From the NCBI GenBank assembly GCA_963575745.1, contig CAUYUJ010003888.1:1-45000 (forward strand): a stretch of DNA of 45,000 nucleotides. Direction: 5' to 3'. The position numbers and the translations under genes were made by a program. This document shows positions 1 through 9,210 of the stretch, one piece after another (positions within the stretch are counted from its first letter, which is position 1; each line of letters opens with the position of its first letter). Source of the DNA: Prorocentrum cordatum (taxonomy: Eukaryota; Sar; Dinophyceae; Prorocentrales; Prorocentraceae). The notes under the pieces were generated by a model, which saw only the letters and a program-made list of their open reading frames with translations, was not told where the DNA came from and searched no databases.

Positions 1-427
1 ATGAGGTGGCATTGGCCTGCCAGCGACGAGCAAGGAGCGTTCGCCATGGCTACCGAGTCATCATCGGACGCAGATGGTTCGATCTCAGGATCTTCTAACA
101 TGCTAGAGTCGCTGTTGCTCGACATGCTTGCAAGTGGATCTTGGGCCCCATACAGCTAGGCCAAGCGCACGAGGCGAAGAGCATTCAGATCCCTAGGCCG
201 CCTAACTTCGCTGTTATCTTCGCGCCCTCTCGACGCCGCTCTGGCGGAGGGTATCTTACGCTATCTTACGGTATCTAACGCGCGAAGCGCGATTATCTTC
301 GCGCTATATGGCTGACCTATAGGACCCTGACCCTTGTCGAGCACAGCGGCAGTTCTTTTCCTGTCGTGCGCGGCCGAACGTGCCGCCCGTCGCTGCCGAC
401 TCCGTGAGTCGCAGCTCCCAACTGGCC
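1..427. other. no convincing gene; one decamer repeat site
   Basis: No reading frame here has convincing protein composition. Positions 251-280 carry three tandem decamers (TATCTTACGG-type on plus), the most distal copy of the family that fills the introns up to 11.1 kb. The flanks are unique sequence, probably downstream of the terminal exon at 625-825. Confidence 0.5.
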
Positions 428-616
428 TACAGTGGGGGCGCGTGCCAAGAAACCAGTTGGATTTTGCCAGGGTGCCCTGGGTTTCTTGGATTTCGATGGG
501 CTCCCAATCAGAACTTGACGATTTTCGATCAGCACATGTGGATTTTCACCGAACAAATCGCGGATTTCAGGGTTGGGTTTCTCGTGGAGGTTTCTTGTGG
601 CCGAGCCCCCACTGTA
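428..616. mobile_element. MITE 1, Tc1/mariner-like ends
   Basis: A 185-bp element (430-614) is bounded by TA on both sides. Its left end is CAGTGGGGGCGCGTGCCAAG and its right end, read inverted, is CAGTGGGGGCTCGGCCACAA, giving terminal inverted repeats of about 25 bp. TA duplication with CAGT...ACTG ends is the signature of Tc1/mariner elements. There is no transposase, so it is non-autonomous. An internal near-palindrome (CCAGGGTGCCCTGG) is shared with copies at 4803 and 10008, which lie in the opposite orientation. It sits about 10 bp beyond the stop codon of the exon at 625-825, in its 3' UTR. Confidence 0.75.
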
Positions 617-624
617 TGCATAAT

Positions 625-825
625 CTATTTTGGGGCAGGGAGCTCCATCTTGTGCTCAATGAAATGGTCGAGCAACTTCGTCTGGATGGCCATCCAGCTC
701 GCCTCTGGGTTCTCGCCCCACTTGATCTGGGGCGCCTTGATGTGCTTGGGTTTCACGATCCTGAACGCTTTGTCCTTGAGCAAGACCTGGGATTCCGAAC
801 ACCACTTCAACAGACTATGGGGCAT
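625..825 (-). CDS. terminal coding exon, unknown protein
   Basis: On the minus strand a 66-codon frame runs from 825 to a TAG at 625-627. Composition is strongly protein-like, with segments such as LLKDKAFRIVKPKHIKAPQI and LLDHFIEHKMELPAPK before the stop. I do not recognise a domain. The first codon (ATG) directly follows the sequence CCGTAAG, the end of a decamer pair, so it is either an internal exon whose 3' splice site is the AAG of the decamer, or a start codon. I prefer an internal, terminal exon because the same AAG-ATG arrangement occurs at 9951. It may be the last exon of the gene starting at 10917. Confidence 0.55.
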   Translation of the reverse strand: MPHSLLKWCSESQVLLKDKAFRIVKPKHIKAPQIKWGENPEASWMAIQTKLLDHFIEHKMELPAPK

Positions 826-850
826 CTTACGGTATCTTACGGTATCTCAC
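822..850 (-). repeat. decamer site abutting an exon (acceptor side)
   Basis: Three tandem decamers; on the minus strand they read GTGAGATACCGTAAGATACC and then CGTAAG immediately before the exon at 825. The AAG would serve as the 3' splice site. Confidence 0.6.
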
Positions 851-904
851 GCCATATTGCCCCCCGATTGAGTTGTCGCGCAATCACCATGAGGGACCCT
901 ACAG

Positions 905-1147
905 TCAACTAGTATAGCAAGGTTGCGCGATAAGGATGCAAGTGCCTTGGACGCCCATTTCGAAGTTTTTCGAGCGGGGCGCGCCCAGCGACAGCGGCGA
1001 AGGATGGACCGAGGAGGCGAGGACGCAAGGGTACCCTTGTAAAGGCTGCCCATCCTTGATATGCGGGTTGACTGTAATCAGCTCACGCGCGACTACACGA
1101 AGCGGTCGAAGCGGACCTTCATGTCGCTGTTCAGTTGTGCCCTCCAA
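905..1147 (-). CDS. candidate exon(s), weak
   Basis: Two minus-strand frames look protein-like in this stretch and cannot both be real. One contains VARELITVNPHIKDGQP and later LGAPRSKNFEMGVQG. The other has AQLNSDMKVRFDRFV ending at a TAG near 1093. Either could be an exon between those at 1723-1916 and 625-825. No clean acceptor with a pyrimidine tract is visible, since the upstream DNA is purine-rich on this strand. The function is unknown. Confidence 0.25.
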   Translation of the reverse strand: MEGTTEQRHEGPLRPLRVVARELITVNPHIKDGQPLQGYPCVLASSVHPSPLSLGAPRSKNFEMGVQGTCILIAQPCYTS

Positions 1148-1722
1148 AACCTCACCTCCCCCTCATCCTTCTCCTCTTGCTGCTACTGCTGCTGCTCCTC
1201 CTCCTCCTCCTCCCACTCCTCTCCTGACTCCTCTTCCTCTCCCCTCGTCCGCATCCCCCCTCGCGGGGTGACGGGCCGAGCGCGTCGCCCTCGCGGGTGG
1301 CGGACCGAGATCCCCCAGGACCCCTCCCCATGGGGCGGCGGATCGAATTCGGCCTGGTGCTCTCGGCTCAGCGGAAGCCCTCGACCCCTTCCTCCTTGCT
1401 TGGCCCGCGGGCCGCCGCCGGAGGAGGAGGGGGAGATGAAGGGGAGAGTCAGGAGGAGGAGGAAACGAAGGGAAGAGGGAGGAGGTTTTTGTTGAGGAAG
1501 AGAGATGGCATAAACATAAACGTTCGGAAGTCAACGCGGGGATTTCTTGGATCGCCGCCGGACACCCTTCCTCTGCGCGCTGAGCACGCCAGGGGCAGCG
1601 CCATAGGCGCCGCCAGGGGAGTCCAGCGCCAGCCGAAGGAATCAGCGCGGACCTCCGAACATTTCTGTTCATGTAGTTTTGTTATTAGTCGGTTATTTGT
1701 TGTTGTCACCTCGGAAGTTTGT
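1148..1722. other. probable intron; CTC-rich tract and weak frames
   Basis: 1160-1255 is an imperfect CTC/TCC tract. 1440-1490 is GA-rich on plus. A minus-strand frame near 1660-1540 (segment EVRADSFGWRWTPLAAPMAL) is protein-like but has no clear splice sites. I make no gene call. Confidence 0.3.
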
Positions 1723-1916
1723 TTACCCGGATACTTCAACCCTGCAGTCGTGGCCGCGCTTCCCGATCGTGATGTTCTTGCTGTAAGAGTGCTCGCCGCG
1801 GGGTCCGGGGTTCGGGTGGAGCTTGGCCGGCATGAACGCGAGGAACTCCTGATGCCGCGCGTTCCAGTCAGTGGGGTCGCAGAGCGTCTTGCCGAACTTG
1901 CTCTTACGGGCGCCAT
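1723..1916 (-). CDS. coding exon with stop, unknown protein
   Basis: On the minus strand a pyrimidine-rich run ends in CCCAAAG, followed by a 194-nt frame that begins in mid-codon and stops at TAA (1723-1725). Segments such as RKSKFGKTLCDPTDWNARHQ, EFLAFMPAKLHPNPGPRGEH and KNITIGKRGHDCRVEVSG are clearly protein-like, with basic and aromatic residues unlike the surrounding repeats. No family is recognised. The acceptor is canonical. The end is either the TAA or a donor GGTTGAAG about 13 nt earlier, which would allow continuation to the exon at 625-825. It is probably an exon of the gene starting at 10917. Confidence 0.55.
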
Positions 1917-1984
1917 CTTTGGGAAGCAGACGAGGCCAGGTGGGGTTTCGCGAGGTGGGGGAGGGGGATCAAGCCTCCCCCTCC

Positions 1985-2450
1985 ACCTCCTCTCCTCGTC
2001 CATACACACGTATGTGTATATACATATGTATGTGTATATAAAAGTTACAGCACTACAGAACCTGTACCTTACGCTATCTTACGGTATCTAACGCTAGCGT
2101 ATGCAGTTCAACAAACATGGTCTACCATACTATGTGAAAATATCCATACACACATGAACACATGTCGATGCACTTGTACACACATTCGTACATGCATATA
2201 CACATAACAACATATATGCGTATTGCCATACTGAAATGTGCGTATACACATGCATATCTGTATATACGTATATACGTATATCATGCAACAGCTGTCTAAC
2301 GATACATAACGGTATGTAATGCTAGCGCGTCTGATTTCACATAATAGTCTCGCGCGCACACCGGCGCACACACAAACATACGCATATGTGTACTCACGTA
2401 TTACAGAACTTGCACCTTACGATATCTTACGGTATCTGATGCTCGCGTGT
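1985..2450. repeat. CA/TA-rich DNA with three decamer sites
   Basis: This is an intron-like stretch of imperfect (TATG/CATA) repeats. Decamer sites occur at 2067-2094 and 2411-2443, with a degenerate one at 2296-2322. Each is followed on plus by an AT/GC junction such as GCTAGCG. No coding potential is seen. Confidence 0.55.
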
Positions 2451-2639
2451 GCGTGGGTGAAAAACAACACGGAATGATAACCTCTAATTCTTCCTCACCC
2501 GAGCCGCCTCTGCCGCACCCCCCAAACCAGAACAACAGCAAAAACAACATAGCGTGGCTGAGCATAGCATGGCATAGCATAGCTCAAAACTATCTGAACA
2601 TCCATATACATACATGTGTGTGCGTGTTCATCGTCGTTG

Positions 2640-2755
2640 TCTGACGGCCAGCCTGACACTTACGATATCTTACGGTATCTTACGGTGCGTGATGCTGCAC
2701 CGTAGCACAGCATAGCATAGCAAAGCATAGCATAGTTCAATGCTACGTGTGGATG

Positions 2756-2787
<32 letters not shown>

Positions 2788-2990
2788 GATGTGCGTGTTC
2801 ACCATCGTTGTTCGTCGGCCAGCCTGGCACTTACGGTGTCTTACGATCTTGTACGGTGTTTGTTGCCGCTGCGTGGCATAGCACAGCATAACCTCAATGC
2901 TATGGTGTATGTATAGGTGTGTGTGTGATCATCATCGGTATGCGTTGGCCAGTCTGTCACTTACGATATCTTACGGTATCTTACGGTGTT
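2640..2990 (-). repeat. tandem decamer-bearing repeat, three units
   Basis: Three units spaced about 130-175 bp apart each contain a decamer block (2658, 2831, 2960), a GCCAGCCTG-type segment before it and a (TAGCA)n plus (TG)n segment after it. Unit 2 includes a (TA)n run at 2762-2787. It is the same repeat as the array at 5655-6655. The last block abuts the exon at 2985-3655. Confidence 0.7.
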
Positions 2991-3655
2991 TTCGATGCCG
3001 CGGCACCTGGCGCTGAAGATGTTGCTTCCGCGGCGTCCGAACATGGTGCTGAAGATGATGGCATCGCTGCGTCATCACCTGGTGCTGAAGATGATGCCAT
3101 CGCTGCTGCCGGCCTCTTCATCCTTGCTGTCGCCTTTGCCTTCCCTTTTGGCTTGGGCTCACGCGTTGCGTCTTCCTCTGACTCCTCAGCGGCCGCCTCC
3201 TCCATGCCATCCTCAGCCGCCTTTCGGGCGGCCCGCGACTGCGGCGGCTTCTTGCCCTGGGCCTCCAAGAGCAACATTGCCGCCAGCGGGGGCTCGCTCG
3301 GCGGCGGGAGCCCACGCTTGTCCTCCTCTGCCTCCTCTGGCGCCTCCTGCGCGTCCTGCGCGTCCTCATGCGGCGCCTCCTCGTCGCACTCATCGTCCTC
3401 ATCTGAGCGAGCGCCTTCAGGGAGATCATCGTGCTCCTGCCACGAGCCACGCGGCTTGCCGCCGTCCGCCTGCGTCTCGTCACTCGCCTGCGGCTCGCCA
3501 CCCGCCTGCGACTCGTCACTCGCCTGCGGCTCGCCTCCCGCCTGCGGCTCGCCGCTCGGCTTCCCCTCGCAGCCCAGAGACTCGTCGTCGGAAATGACCA
3601 TTGCGTGGCCCACGAGCTCCTGGCTCGTGGCGGAGGCCATGGGCGCGGGGGCCGC
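2985..3655 (-). CDS. large acidic, low-complexity coding exon
   Basis: On the minus strand GGGTGCAG precedes GCGGCCCCC, and a frame runs about 223 codons to a donor GTAAGATACC at 2984. The start has ATSQELVGHAMVISDDESL. Then comes a Gly-Glu-Pro-Gln-Ala repeat region (EPQAGGEPQASDESQAGGE), an acidic stretch (DEDDECDEEAPHED), a basic patch (EPKPKGKAKATARMKRPAAA) and an Ala/Ser/Pro tail. KRPAAA-type segments are frequent in dinoflagellate proteins. It is probably an intrinsically disordered linker and no enzyme motif is seen. The exon ends after two bases of a codon. The strand is preferred because the opposite frames are arginine/alanine noise. Confidence 0.6.
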
Positions 3656-3718
3656 CTGCACCCATCACCCCCGCCGCCACCAGGCGTCCTATAGACCGAG
3701 GACGCCTGGGATAGGCAC

Positions 3719-3882
3719 CACAAGTTCGTTCCTCTCCTTCCTCTCCTTCCTCCGTCCTCTCCTCTTGCCCATCCGTTCTCTTCCGTCCTTCCTCCATCCC
3801 TTCCCTCCTTCAGCTTTCGTCCTTCCTCCGTCCTCTCCTCTCCGTCCGTCTCCTTCCTCTCCTTTTTTCTCCTTCCTGCGTC
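3719..3882. repeat. polypyrimidine tract (plus) within an intron
   Basis: Imperfect CTCCTTCCTCTC/CGTCCTC repeats lie between two minus-strand exons. On the coding strand it is a GGAAGGAGA purine tract starting just after a possible GA- or GC-type donor at 3882. Confidence 0.6.
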
Positions 3883-4116
3883 CTTGTTGATGCCATCCAC
3901 GTTGTGCACGCTATCCGCCTTGGACATCATCAGGTTGGCCGCGATCTGCCCCAGCTGAGCCTCCGTCAGCGAGGGATTGGCATCTGCCAGCTCCGCCACG
4001 ATAAGGTCCACGTCCTCCTTCTTCGGCACCTCCTGAGCCTCGCCGTCTGGGATAGGCGCAGCCTCGGGCTCCATGGACAGGAGGTTCGCTCTCTTGAACT
4101 TCGGCTTCGTCCTCTC
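3883..4116 (-). CDS. coding exon, unknown protein
   Basis: On the minus strand CCCCCAG is followed by a 78-codon frame beginning ERTKPKFKRANLLSMEPEAA. It continues with KKEDVDLIVAELADANPSLT and EAQLGQIAANLMMSKADSV, a likely helical segment, and ends at ...GINK. The acceptor is canonical. After GGCATCAACAAG comes GACGCAGG, so the donor would be non-GT (GA or nearby GC), which is tolerated in dinoflagellates. Alternatively the exon runs a little further into the purine tract. The sequence is charged and helix-like. No domain is recognised. Confidence 0.6.
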
Positions 4117-4391
4117 CTGGGGGACATCGTTTTGTTCCCCTCTTGTGTTTTTTTCTCTATCTCTCTCTCCCTGTGTATGTATACATATTTATATATAGCC
4201 ACAGAACATGTATCTTACGCTATCTTACGACATCTAACGTTAGTGAGTGCGCGTTGACATAACTGGATGTACATACTATGCGCGTGTGTGTATATGTGTA
4301 TACATAATACAAGAATACACATACGCGTATATGCATACACATATACATATATGTGCATATATTTATATATGTACACAAATTACAAACATAC
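4117..4391. other. intron: AT-rich microsatellites and a decamer site
   Basis: Decamers at 4205-4240 lie between a CTCTCTCT/TATATA stretch (4150-4200) and a long CATA/TGTA-type stretch (4265-4385). Nothing coding is seen. Confidence 0.5.
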
Positions 4392-4436
4392 CTTGAATCA
4401 TCTCGAGCCGAGATCCTATCATCATCGCGCAGGGCC
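4392..4436 (-). CDS. candidate 45-nt micro-exon
   Basis: On the minus strand TTGCCCAG is followed by 45 nt reading ALRDDDRISARDDSR, then AAG and the textbook donor GTATGT. Both splice sites fit consensus, but the phases do not join simply with the neighbouring exons as I drew them, so it remains tentative. Confidence 0.25.
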
Positions 4437-4439
4437 CTG

Positions 4440-4805
4440 GGCAACTTACGATATCTTACGGTATCTAACGGTACTTGTGCCCAAATATCATCACCATCCC
4501 CCTTCCCCCTCTTCCTCCCTCTGAGGGGAAGTGGGGGAGGGGGCAACTTACGATGTCTCATGATTTCTAACGGTACTGATGGCATACTGTCCGAACATCC
4601 CCACCATCCCCCCCTCCTCCTCCACCGCACCCTTTCCTCTGAGTGGGAGGGGATATGATGGGGAGAGGGGGGGGGGACCTTACGATATCTTACGATATCT
4701 AACGGTACTTGTGCCCCAACATCATCACCATCTTATTTCTTGTTCCTCCTCCCTTTTCCTTCGGAGGGCAACTTACGATATCTCACGGTATCTTACGGCC
4801 TGCAG
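4440..4805 (-). repeat. tandem decamer-bearing repeat, four units
   Basis: Decamer blocks at 4444, 4553, 4678 and 4773 are each preceded by a GGGGAGGGGGCAA-type run and followed by ACGGTACTTGTGCCC and CATCATCACCATC-like sequence. Unit length is 94-126 bp. A fifth, isolated block with the same context is at 5446-5473. Confidence 0.65.
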
Positions 4806-4982
4806 TAGGAGTTCCGGCCACAAGACATTTTCCGCAAAACAATCAACACGGAATCACCAGGAAAGTTGCCGATGTTTTTGCTTGGGAACCCCTTCGTTTC
4901 CTTTTGTAAAACCACCGAAACCCAAGAGACCCAGGGTACCCTGGTGGGAGCAGGGTGTTTCTTGGCATGAGCCCCCACTGTA
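4803..4982. mobile_element. MITE 2, Tc1/mariner-like ends
   Basis: The left end is CAGTAGGAGTTCCGGCCACA and the right end is CATGAGCCCCCACTG, followed by TA. The left flank is TG, a decayed TA. An internal perfect 14-bp palindrome, CCAGGGTACCCTGG, is present. It is related to the copies at 428 and 10006 and has no open frame of its own. Confidence 0.65.
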
Positions 4983-5105
4983 TGCCCCCCTCCTCATACT
5001 CATGCACCTCGCTATTTCTCTTACTCGTGGCCCATGGGTACCATCCTGCAGCCACGGATCAGCATACGCCGCACCCAATCCCAGACTGCCGGGGCTGATC
5101 TGAAC

Positions 5106-5294
5106 CGGGTGCGGATCCTTCTCTGGGTCATCATCCTTCTCTGGGGTCTCAATCTCCGACGAAGCACCGCGCCTAGTCCTGGTCACAGGCTCGGGAGGGA
5201 CCAACTTCTTCAACTCGGCGATCTGGTCGTCCTGGGGGCCCACATGGCTGCGGGCCCAAAACTCACGACCGGACCTCACGATCCAATGTTTCAT
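5106..5294 (-). CDS. coding exon, unknown protein
   Basis: A 63-codon minus-strand frame starts at an ATG (5294) directly after CTCGCAAG and ends at a possible donor GTTCAG. It contains MKHWIVRSGREFWARSHVGP, QDDQIAELKKLVPPEPVTRT and an acidic end (SSEIETPEKDDDPEKDPHP). Composition is clearly protein-like. The frame stays open beyond the donor, so the 3' end is uncertain. An overlapping alternative frame upstream is listed separately. No domain is recognised. It is probably an internal exon of the gene starting at 10917. Confidence 0.55.
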
Positions 5295-5383
5295 CTTGCG
5301 AGCCTGATCGATCCGCAGGGGTCATGACGCCCGAAGCGGGACGCAAATTTCACTCGTTTTTTTTCACGAGCATCCGCGCCCAT
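5291..5383 (-). CDS. alternative short frame, weak
   Basis: A 30-codon frame from ATG 5383, MGADAREKKRVKFASRFGRH, ends at TGA 5291. It could be the preceding exon joined by a short intron to the exon at 5106-5294. It lies just downstream, on minus, of a G/A-rich run. Confidence 0.25.
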   Translation of the reverse strand: MGADAREKKRVKFASRFGRHDPCGSIRLAR

Positions 5384-5654
5384 CCCCCTTCCCCCTTCTC
5401 CTCCTCCTCCATCTCCTTTCTTTGAGGGGGAGGGGAGAGGGGAGCAACTTACGCTATCTCACGGTATCTAACGCCCACCATCCCCATTCCCCTCCTCTTC
5501 TTCCTCCACCTCCCCATCCTCTTCTTGAGGTAGAGGGAGACCCTTGGACCCACATCGGTCCCTTGACCCTGTTCTGGAAGATCTGGCCAGGCGCAACAAA
5601 TAGCTGACCATCGCGTGGATGACCTGCGGGTTTGCATATGTATATATGCGTGCG
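5384..5654. other. intron-like; polypyrimidine tracts and one decamer site
   Basis: CCTTCCCCC/TCCTCC-type tracts flank the decamer block at 5446-5473. No coding frame is supported. Confidence 0.4.
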
Positions 5655-6660
5655 TGCGTTCATCATCATTGTTCGTCGGCCAGTCTGACACTTACGATAT
5701 CTTACGGTATCTTACGGCGTTTGATGCCATAGTATAGCATAGCATAGCTCAATATTGTATGTATATGCGTTTGTGTTATTCATCGTTGTTCGTGGGCCAG
5801 CCTGGCACTTACGATATCTTACGGTATCTTATGGCGTTTGATGCCACAGCGTGGCATAGCATAGCATAGCTCAATATTGTTTATATATAGATATGCGTGT
5901 TCTTCATCGTTGTTCGTTGGCCAGCCTGGCACTTACGATATCTTACGGTATCTTACGGCGTTTGATGCCACAGCGTGGCATAGCATATCATGGCATGGTT
6001 CAATACTACAGATACGCGCGTGCCTTCATCAACGTTGTCCGACGGCCAGCCTGGCACTTACGATATCTTACGACATCTTACGGCGTTTGGTGCCGCAGCG
6101 TGGCATAGCATAGCATAGCATAGTTGAATACTATATACGTGTGTCTGTGCGTGTGTGTGTGTTCATCATCATTGTTCGTCGGCCAGTCTGGCAGTTGCGA
6201 TATCTGATGGTATCTTATGGCGTGTGATGCCGCAGCGTGGCATAGCATAGCATAGCTCAATATTGTAGATGTGTGTGTCTTCATCATCGTTGTCTGACGG
6301 CCAGTCTGTCACTTACGATATCTTACGGTATCTTACGGCGTTTGATGCCACAGCGTGGCACAGCATAGCATAGTTCAACAGTGTACGTACATATGTATAT
6401 AGATATGCGTGTGTTCTTCATCGTATTTCGTCGGCCAGCCTGGCACTTACGATATCTTACGGTATCTTACGGCGTTTGATGCCAGAGCGCGGCATGGCAT
6501 ATCATGACATAGTTGAATGTTTCAGATACTTGCGTGTCTTCATCATCATTGTCCGACGGCCAGCCTGGCACTTGCGATATCCTACAGTGTCTGACAGCGT
6601 CTGGTGCCGCAGCGTGGCATAGCATAGCATAGCATGGCATAGTTCAATACTATTTACATA
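5655..6660 (-). repeat. eight-unit tandem array (117-137 bp) with decamers
   Basis: Decamer blocks start near 5691, 5808, 5932, 6057, 6194, 6312, 6446 and 6571. Each unit holds, in plus order: CATCGTTGTTCGTCGGCCAG, the decamers, GCGTTTGATGCCACAGCG, then (TAGCA)n and a variable (TG)n. The segment ATGCCAC-AGC-GTGGCAT is a perfect 7-bp inverted repeat in several units. Blocks at 6194 and 6571 are degraded. Related units occur at 2640 and 9440. Confidence 0.85.
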
Positions 6661-6722
6661 TATATATATATATATATATATACTAGAACCACGCGCGCGC
6701 TTCGCGCGCGCTTAGGTTCTAG
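6657..6722. repeat. (TA)n followed by a 40-nt CG-rich palindrome
   Basis: After (TA)n comes a 40-nt palindrome at 6683-6722: arms CTAGAACC...GGTTCTAG surround (GC)n arms GCGCGCGC-TT-CGCGCGCGC. It could fold as a hairpin. A diverged copy of identical length is at 31630-31669. Confidence 0.75.
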
Positions 6723-6949
6723 TTTGTTCCGAAAACGGTGTTCGCAAGCACGGGTCCGATTCCGTGGCGATTCGCGGGAAATCTACGTCCGAAAATGACG
6801 TGTTGCCAGAGGCAGGTCCGTGGATGCTTTAATGCAACGTGTCCTGTGTATCCAACGATTGCATACTTGTTACATATGCTACATATTGTAATGTTCTGCA
6901 CTCTTATGCCCACCCCCCTTGGAGCCGCGCCACATCGTCGGACCAAATC
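6723..6949 (-). other. unassigned stretch; weak open frame
   Basis: A minus-strand frame (6719-6946) contains NITICSICNKYAIVGYTGHV and is less repetitive than its surroundings. It has no start or splice signals and overlaps the palindrome. I do not call a gene. Confidence 0.2.
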
Positions 6950-7165
6950 TGGAGGGCCTCATTCTGGGCCTCAAAACATAGAAAGACCTATGGAAAATCA
7001 ACAATTTCGGCCTCTTGGGCCTTTTGGGACTCCAAGAGGGCCTCAAGATGGCCGACGATGGCCCCAAGACAGCCCAAGACGGCCTCAAGACGGCCCAAAA
7101 TGGCCCCAAGAGGGCCCATGAGGCTCCCAAGAAGATCCACGAGAGCACTCAAACCCGAACAATCT
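6950..7165 (+). repeat. CCAAGANGGCC-type degenerate array
   Basis: Degenerate 10-12-bp units such as CAAGATGGCC, CCCAAGACAG and CAAGAGGGCC, with the family core (GGAAAATCAACAATTT) at about 6991-7006. The orientation is CCAAGA on plus. Confidence 0.7.
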
Positions 7166-7316
7166 TTCCATGACGCCCTCACCCTGAGACCCGAACCTTG
7201 AGACCGAAGACCCGAGCCCGGAAATCGAACCCGAACGCCTCAACATCTCAAATGAAGAGGCTCATCCCCGCTCCACCGTTTCCTCCTTCCTTCTGAATCC
7301 TTCCTTCTTCCACTTG

Positions 7317-7470
7317 CTCAAACTCCTCCTCCTCCTCCTCCTCCTCCTCCTACTCCTCCTACTCCTCCTCCTCCTCCTCCTCCTCTCCTCCTCCTTCCAC
7401 CCCATCTCCCCCTCCTCCCCCTCACTCCTCCTCCCCCTCCTTCCCCCTCCTCCTTCTCCTCCTTCTCCAC
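7317..7470. repeat. (CTC)n microsatellite and pyrimidine tract
   Basis: A long run of CTC with a few CTA interruptions, then mixed C/T DNA to about 7500. Open frames across it (poly-Leu, poly-Ser, poly-Gly) are artefacts of the triplet repeat. Confidence 0.9.
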
Positions 7471-7596
7471 CTCATACACCCCGTCCCTCCCCCCCCCCCC
7501 ACGACCTCCCCATCCCCCTCCCAGATGCGCCGGGCCGGCATAGGATATGGAAACTGACAGCTTCGTCCGACCTCTCTGCCGCCTGCCCCTCGCCAC

Positions 7597-9013
7597 TTTT
7601 GGGCCTCTTAGGCAACCACACTCTTGGAAGCCTCTGGGGGCCCTCTTGGGGGCCTCTTGGTGCATCCTGGGCCTTCTTGGGTTTGTCTTCTTGTCTTGGG
7701 CCCACTCGGCCGTCTTGGGCCTCTTTGGCCGTCGGGGCGCACCCCTCTCGGGCCGTCTTGGGCGCCCTCTTGGGAACCTCCTTGGCGTCGGGGGCCGGAC
7801 TGGGAGGCCCGGGGGCCGCCCGAGGAGCGTCCCAGGAAGCCCTCTTAGCGCTGTCCTCAGGCGTCCTGGGGCGTCCTTGGGCGCCTCCTGGGGCTGTCTG
7901 ACAACTCGGACAGCCAAGGGATGAAATATCCTAAAAATGTACGTTTTACGAAGGGAATGGGGCCATTTTGGTTTCCCGGGGCGCTCTTGGGGGGCCTCTT
8001 GGAGGCCTCTTGGGGCGGTTTGATGGCCTCTTGGCCCTTCTGGAAGCGATCTTTTGCGGTCTTGAAGCGATCCTGGGCTTCTCTCGGCGCTCTTGGAGCC
8101 TTCTTTGGCGGACTGGGAGGCCCGGGGGCCGCCCGAGGAGCGTCCCGGGAAGCCTTCCTGGGCTGTCTTCGGGCTATCCTAGGGCGCCTCGTGGGGCTTT
8201 CGGACCGCTCCGACAGCCAAGGGAACTGATATCCTAAAAACGTACGTTTTACGAAGGGAATGGGGCCATTTTGGTTTCCCGGGGCGCTCTTGGGGGGCCT
8301 CTTGGAGGCCTCTTGGGGCGGTTTGATGGCCTCTTGGCCCTTCTGGAAGCGATCTTTTGCGGTCTTGAAGCGATCCTGGGGTTCTCTCGGCGCTCTTGGA
8401 GCCTTCTTGGGCGGACTGGGCAGCCCGGGGGCCGCCGGAGGAGCGTCCCGGGAGGGCCTCCTGGGCCGTCTTGGGGCTGTCCTCAGTCGTCCTGGAGCGT
8501 CCTTGGGCGCCTCGTGGGGCTTTCGGGCCGCTCCGACAGCTAAGGGAGCTGATATCGTAAAAATGTACGTTTTACGAAAGGAATGGGGCCATTTTGGTGT
8601 CCCGGGGCGCACGTGGGGGGCCTCTTGAAGGCCTCCTGGGGCGGTTTGAGCGCGTCTTGACCCTTCTGGAAGCGATCTGTGGCGGTGTTGAAGCGATCCT
8701 GGGGTTCTCTCGGCGCTCTTGGAGCCTTCTTGGGCGGACTGGGCAGCCCGGGGGCCGCCGGAGGGGCGTCCCGGGAGGGCCTCCTGGGCCGTCTTGGGGC
8801 TGTCCTCAGTCGTCCTGGAGCGTCCTTGGGCGCCTCGTGGGGCTTTCGGGCCGCTCCGACAACTAAGGGAGCTGATATCGTAAAAATGTACGTTTTACTA
8901 GGGGAATGGGGCCATTTTGGTCTCCCGGGGCGCACGTGGGGGGCCTCTTGAAGGCCTCTTGGGGCGGTTTGAGCGCGTCTTGACCCTTCTGGAAGCGATC
9001 CGTGGCGGTCTTG

Positions 9014-9047
<34 letters not shown>

Positions 9048-9210
9048 AAACAAAAAAAAAAAAATAAAAAAAAAAAAAAAAAAAAAAATAAAATAAAAAA
9101 GAAAAAAAAAAAAAAAAAAGCGCTCCTGGGGTTCTCTCGGCGCTCCTGGAGCCCTCTTGGGCGGGCTGGAACGCGCGGGGGCCGCCGGAAGGGCGCCCCG
9201 GGAGAGGGCC
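7597..9210 (-). repeat. 303/323-bp tandem array, CCAAGA family
   Basis: A GGGCCTCTTGG-oriented array. The landmark ACGTTTTAC recurs at 7941, 8244, 8567 and 8890 (spacing 303, 323, 323). A partial copy precedes 7924. Each unit holds the block GTACGTTTTAC, GGGGCCATTTTGG, many CTTGGG units, a GGGGGCCGCC segment and GACAGC(C/T)AAGGGA. Open frames on minus shift between copies because 323 is not a multiple of three, so I do not treat them as genes. Confidence 0.85.
9014..9119. repeat. poly(A)-rich tract inside repeat copy 4
   Basis: About 105 bp of A with single G, C or T interruptions. Comparison with copy 3 shows it lies within the TTGAAGCG word of the unit, so it is an insertion or an expansion of the short A run. 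Confidence 0.9.

Noticed and set aside
2985-3890. 323-codon plus-strand frame over 2919-3890
   Set aside because: Antisense to the acidic minus-strand exon. It is alanine/serine/proline noise and runs through a decamer block and a C/T tract.
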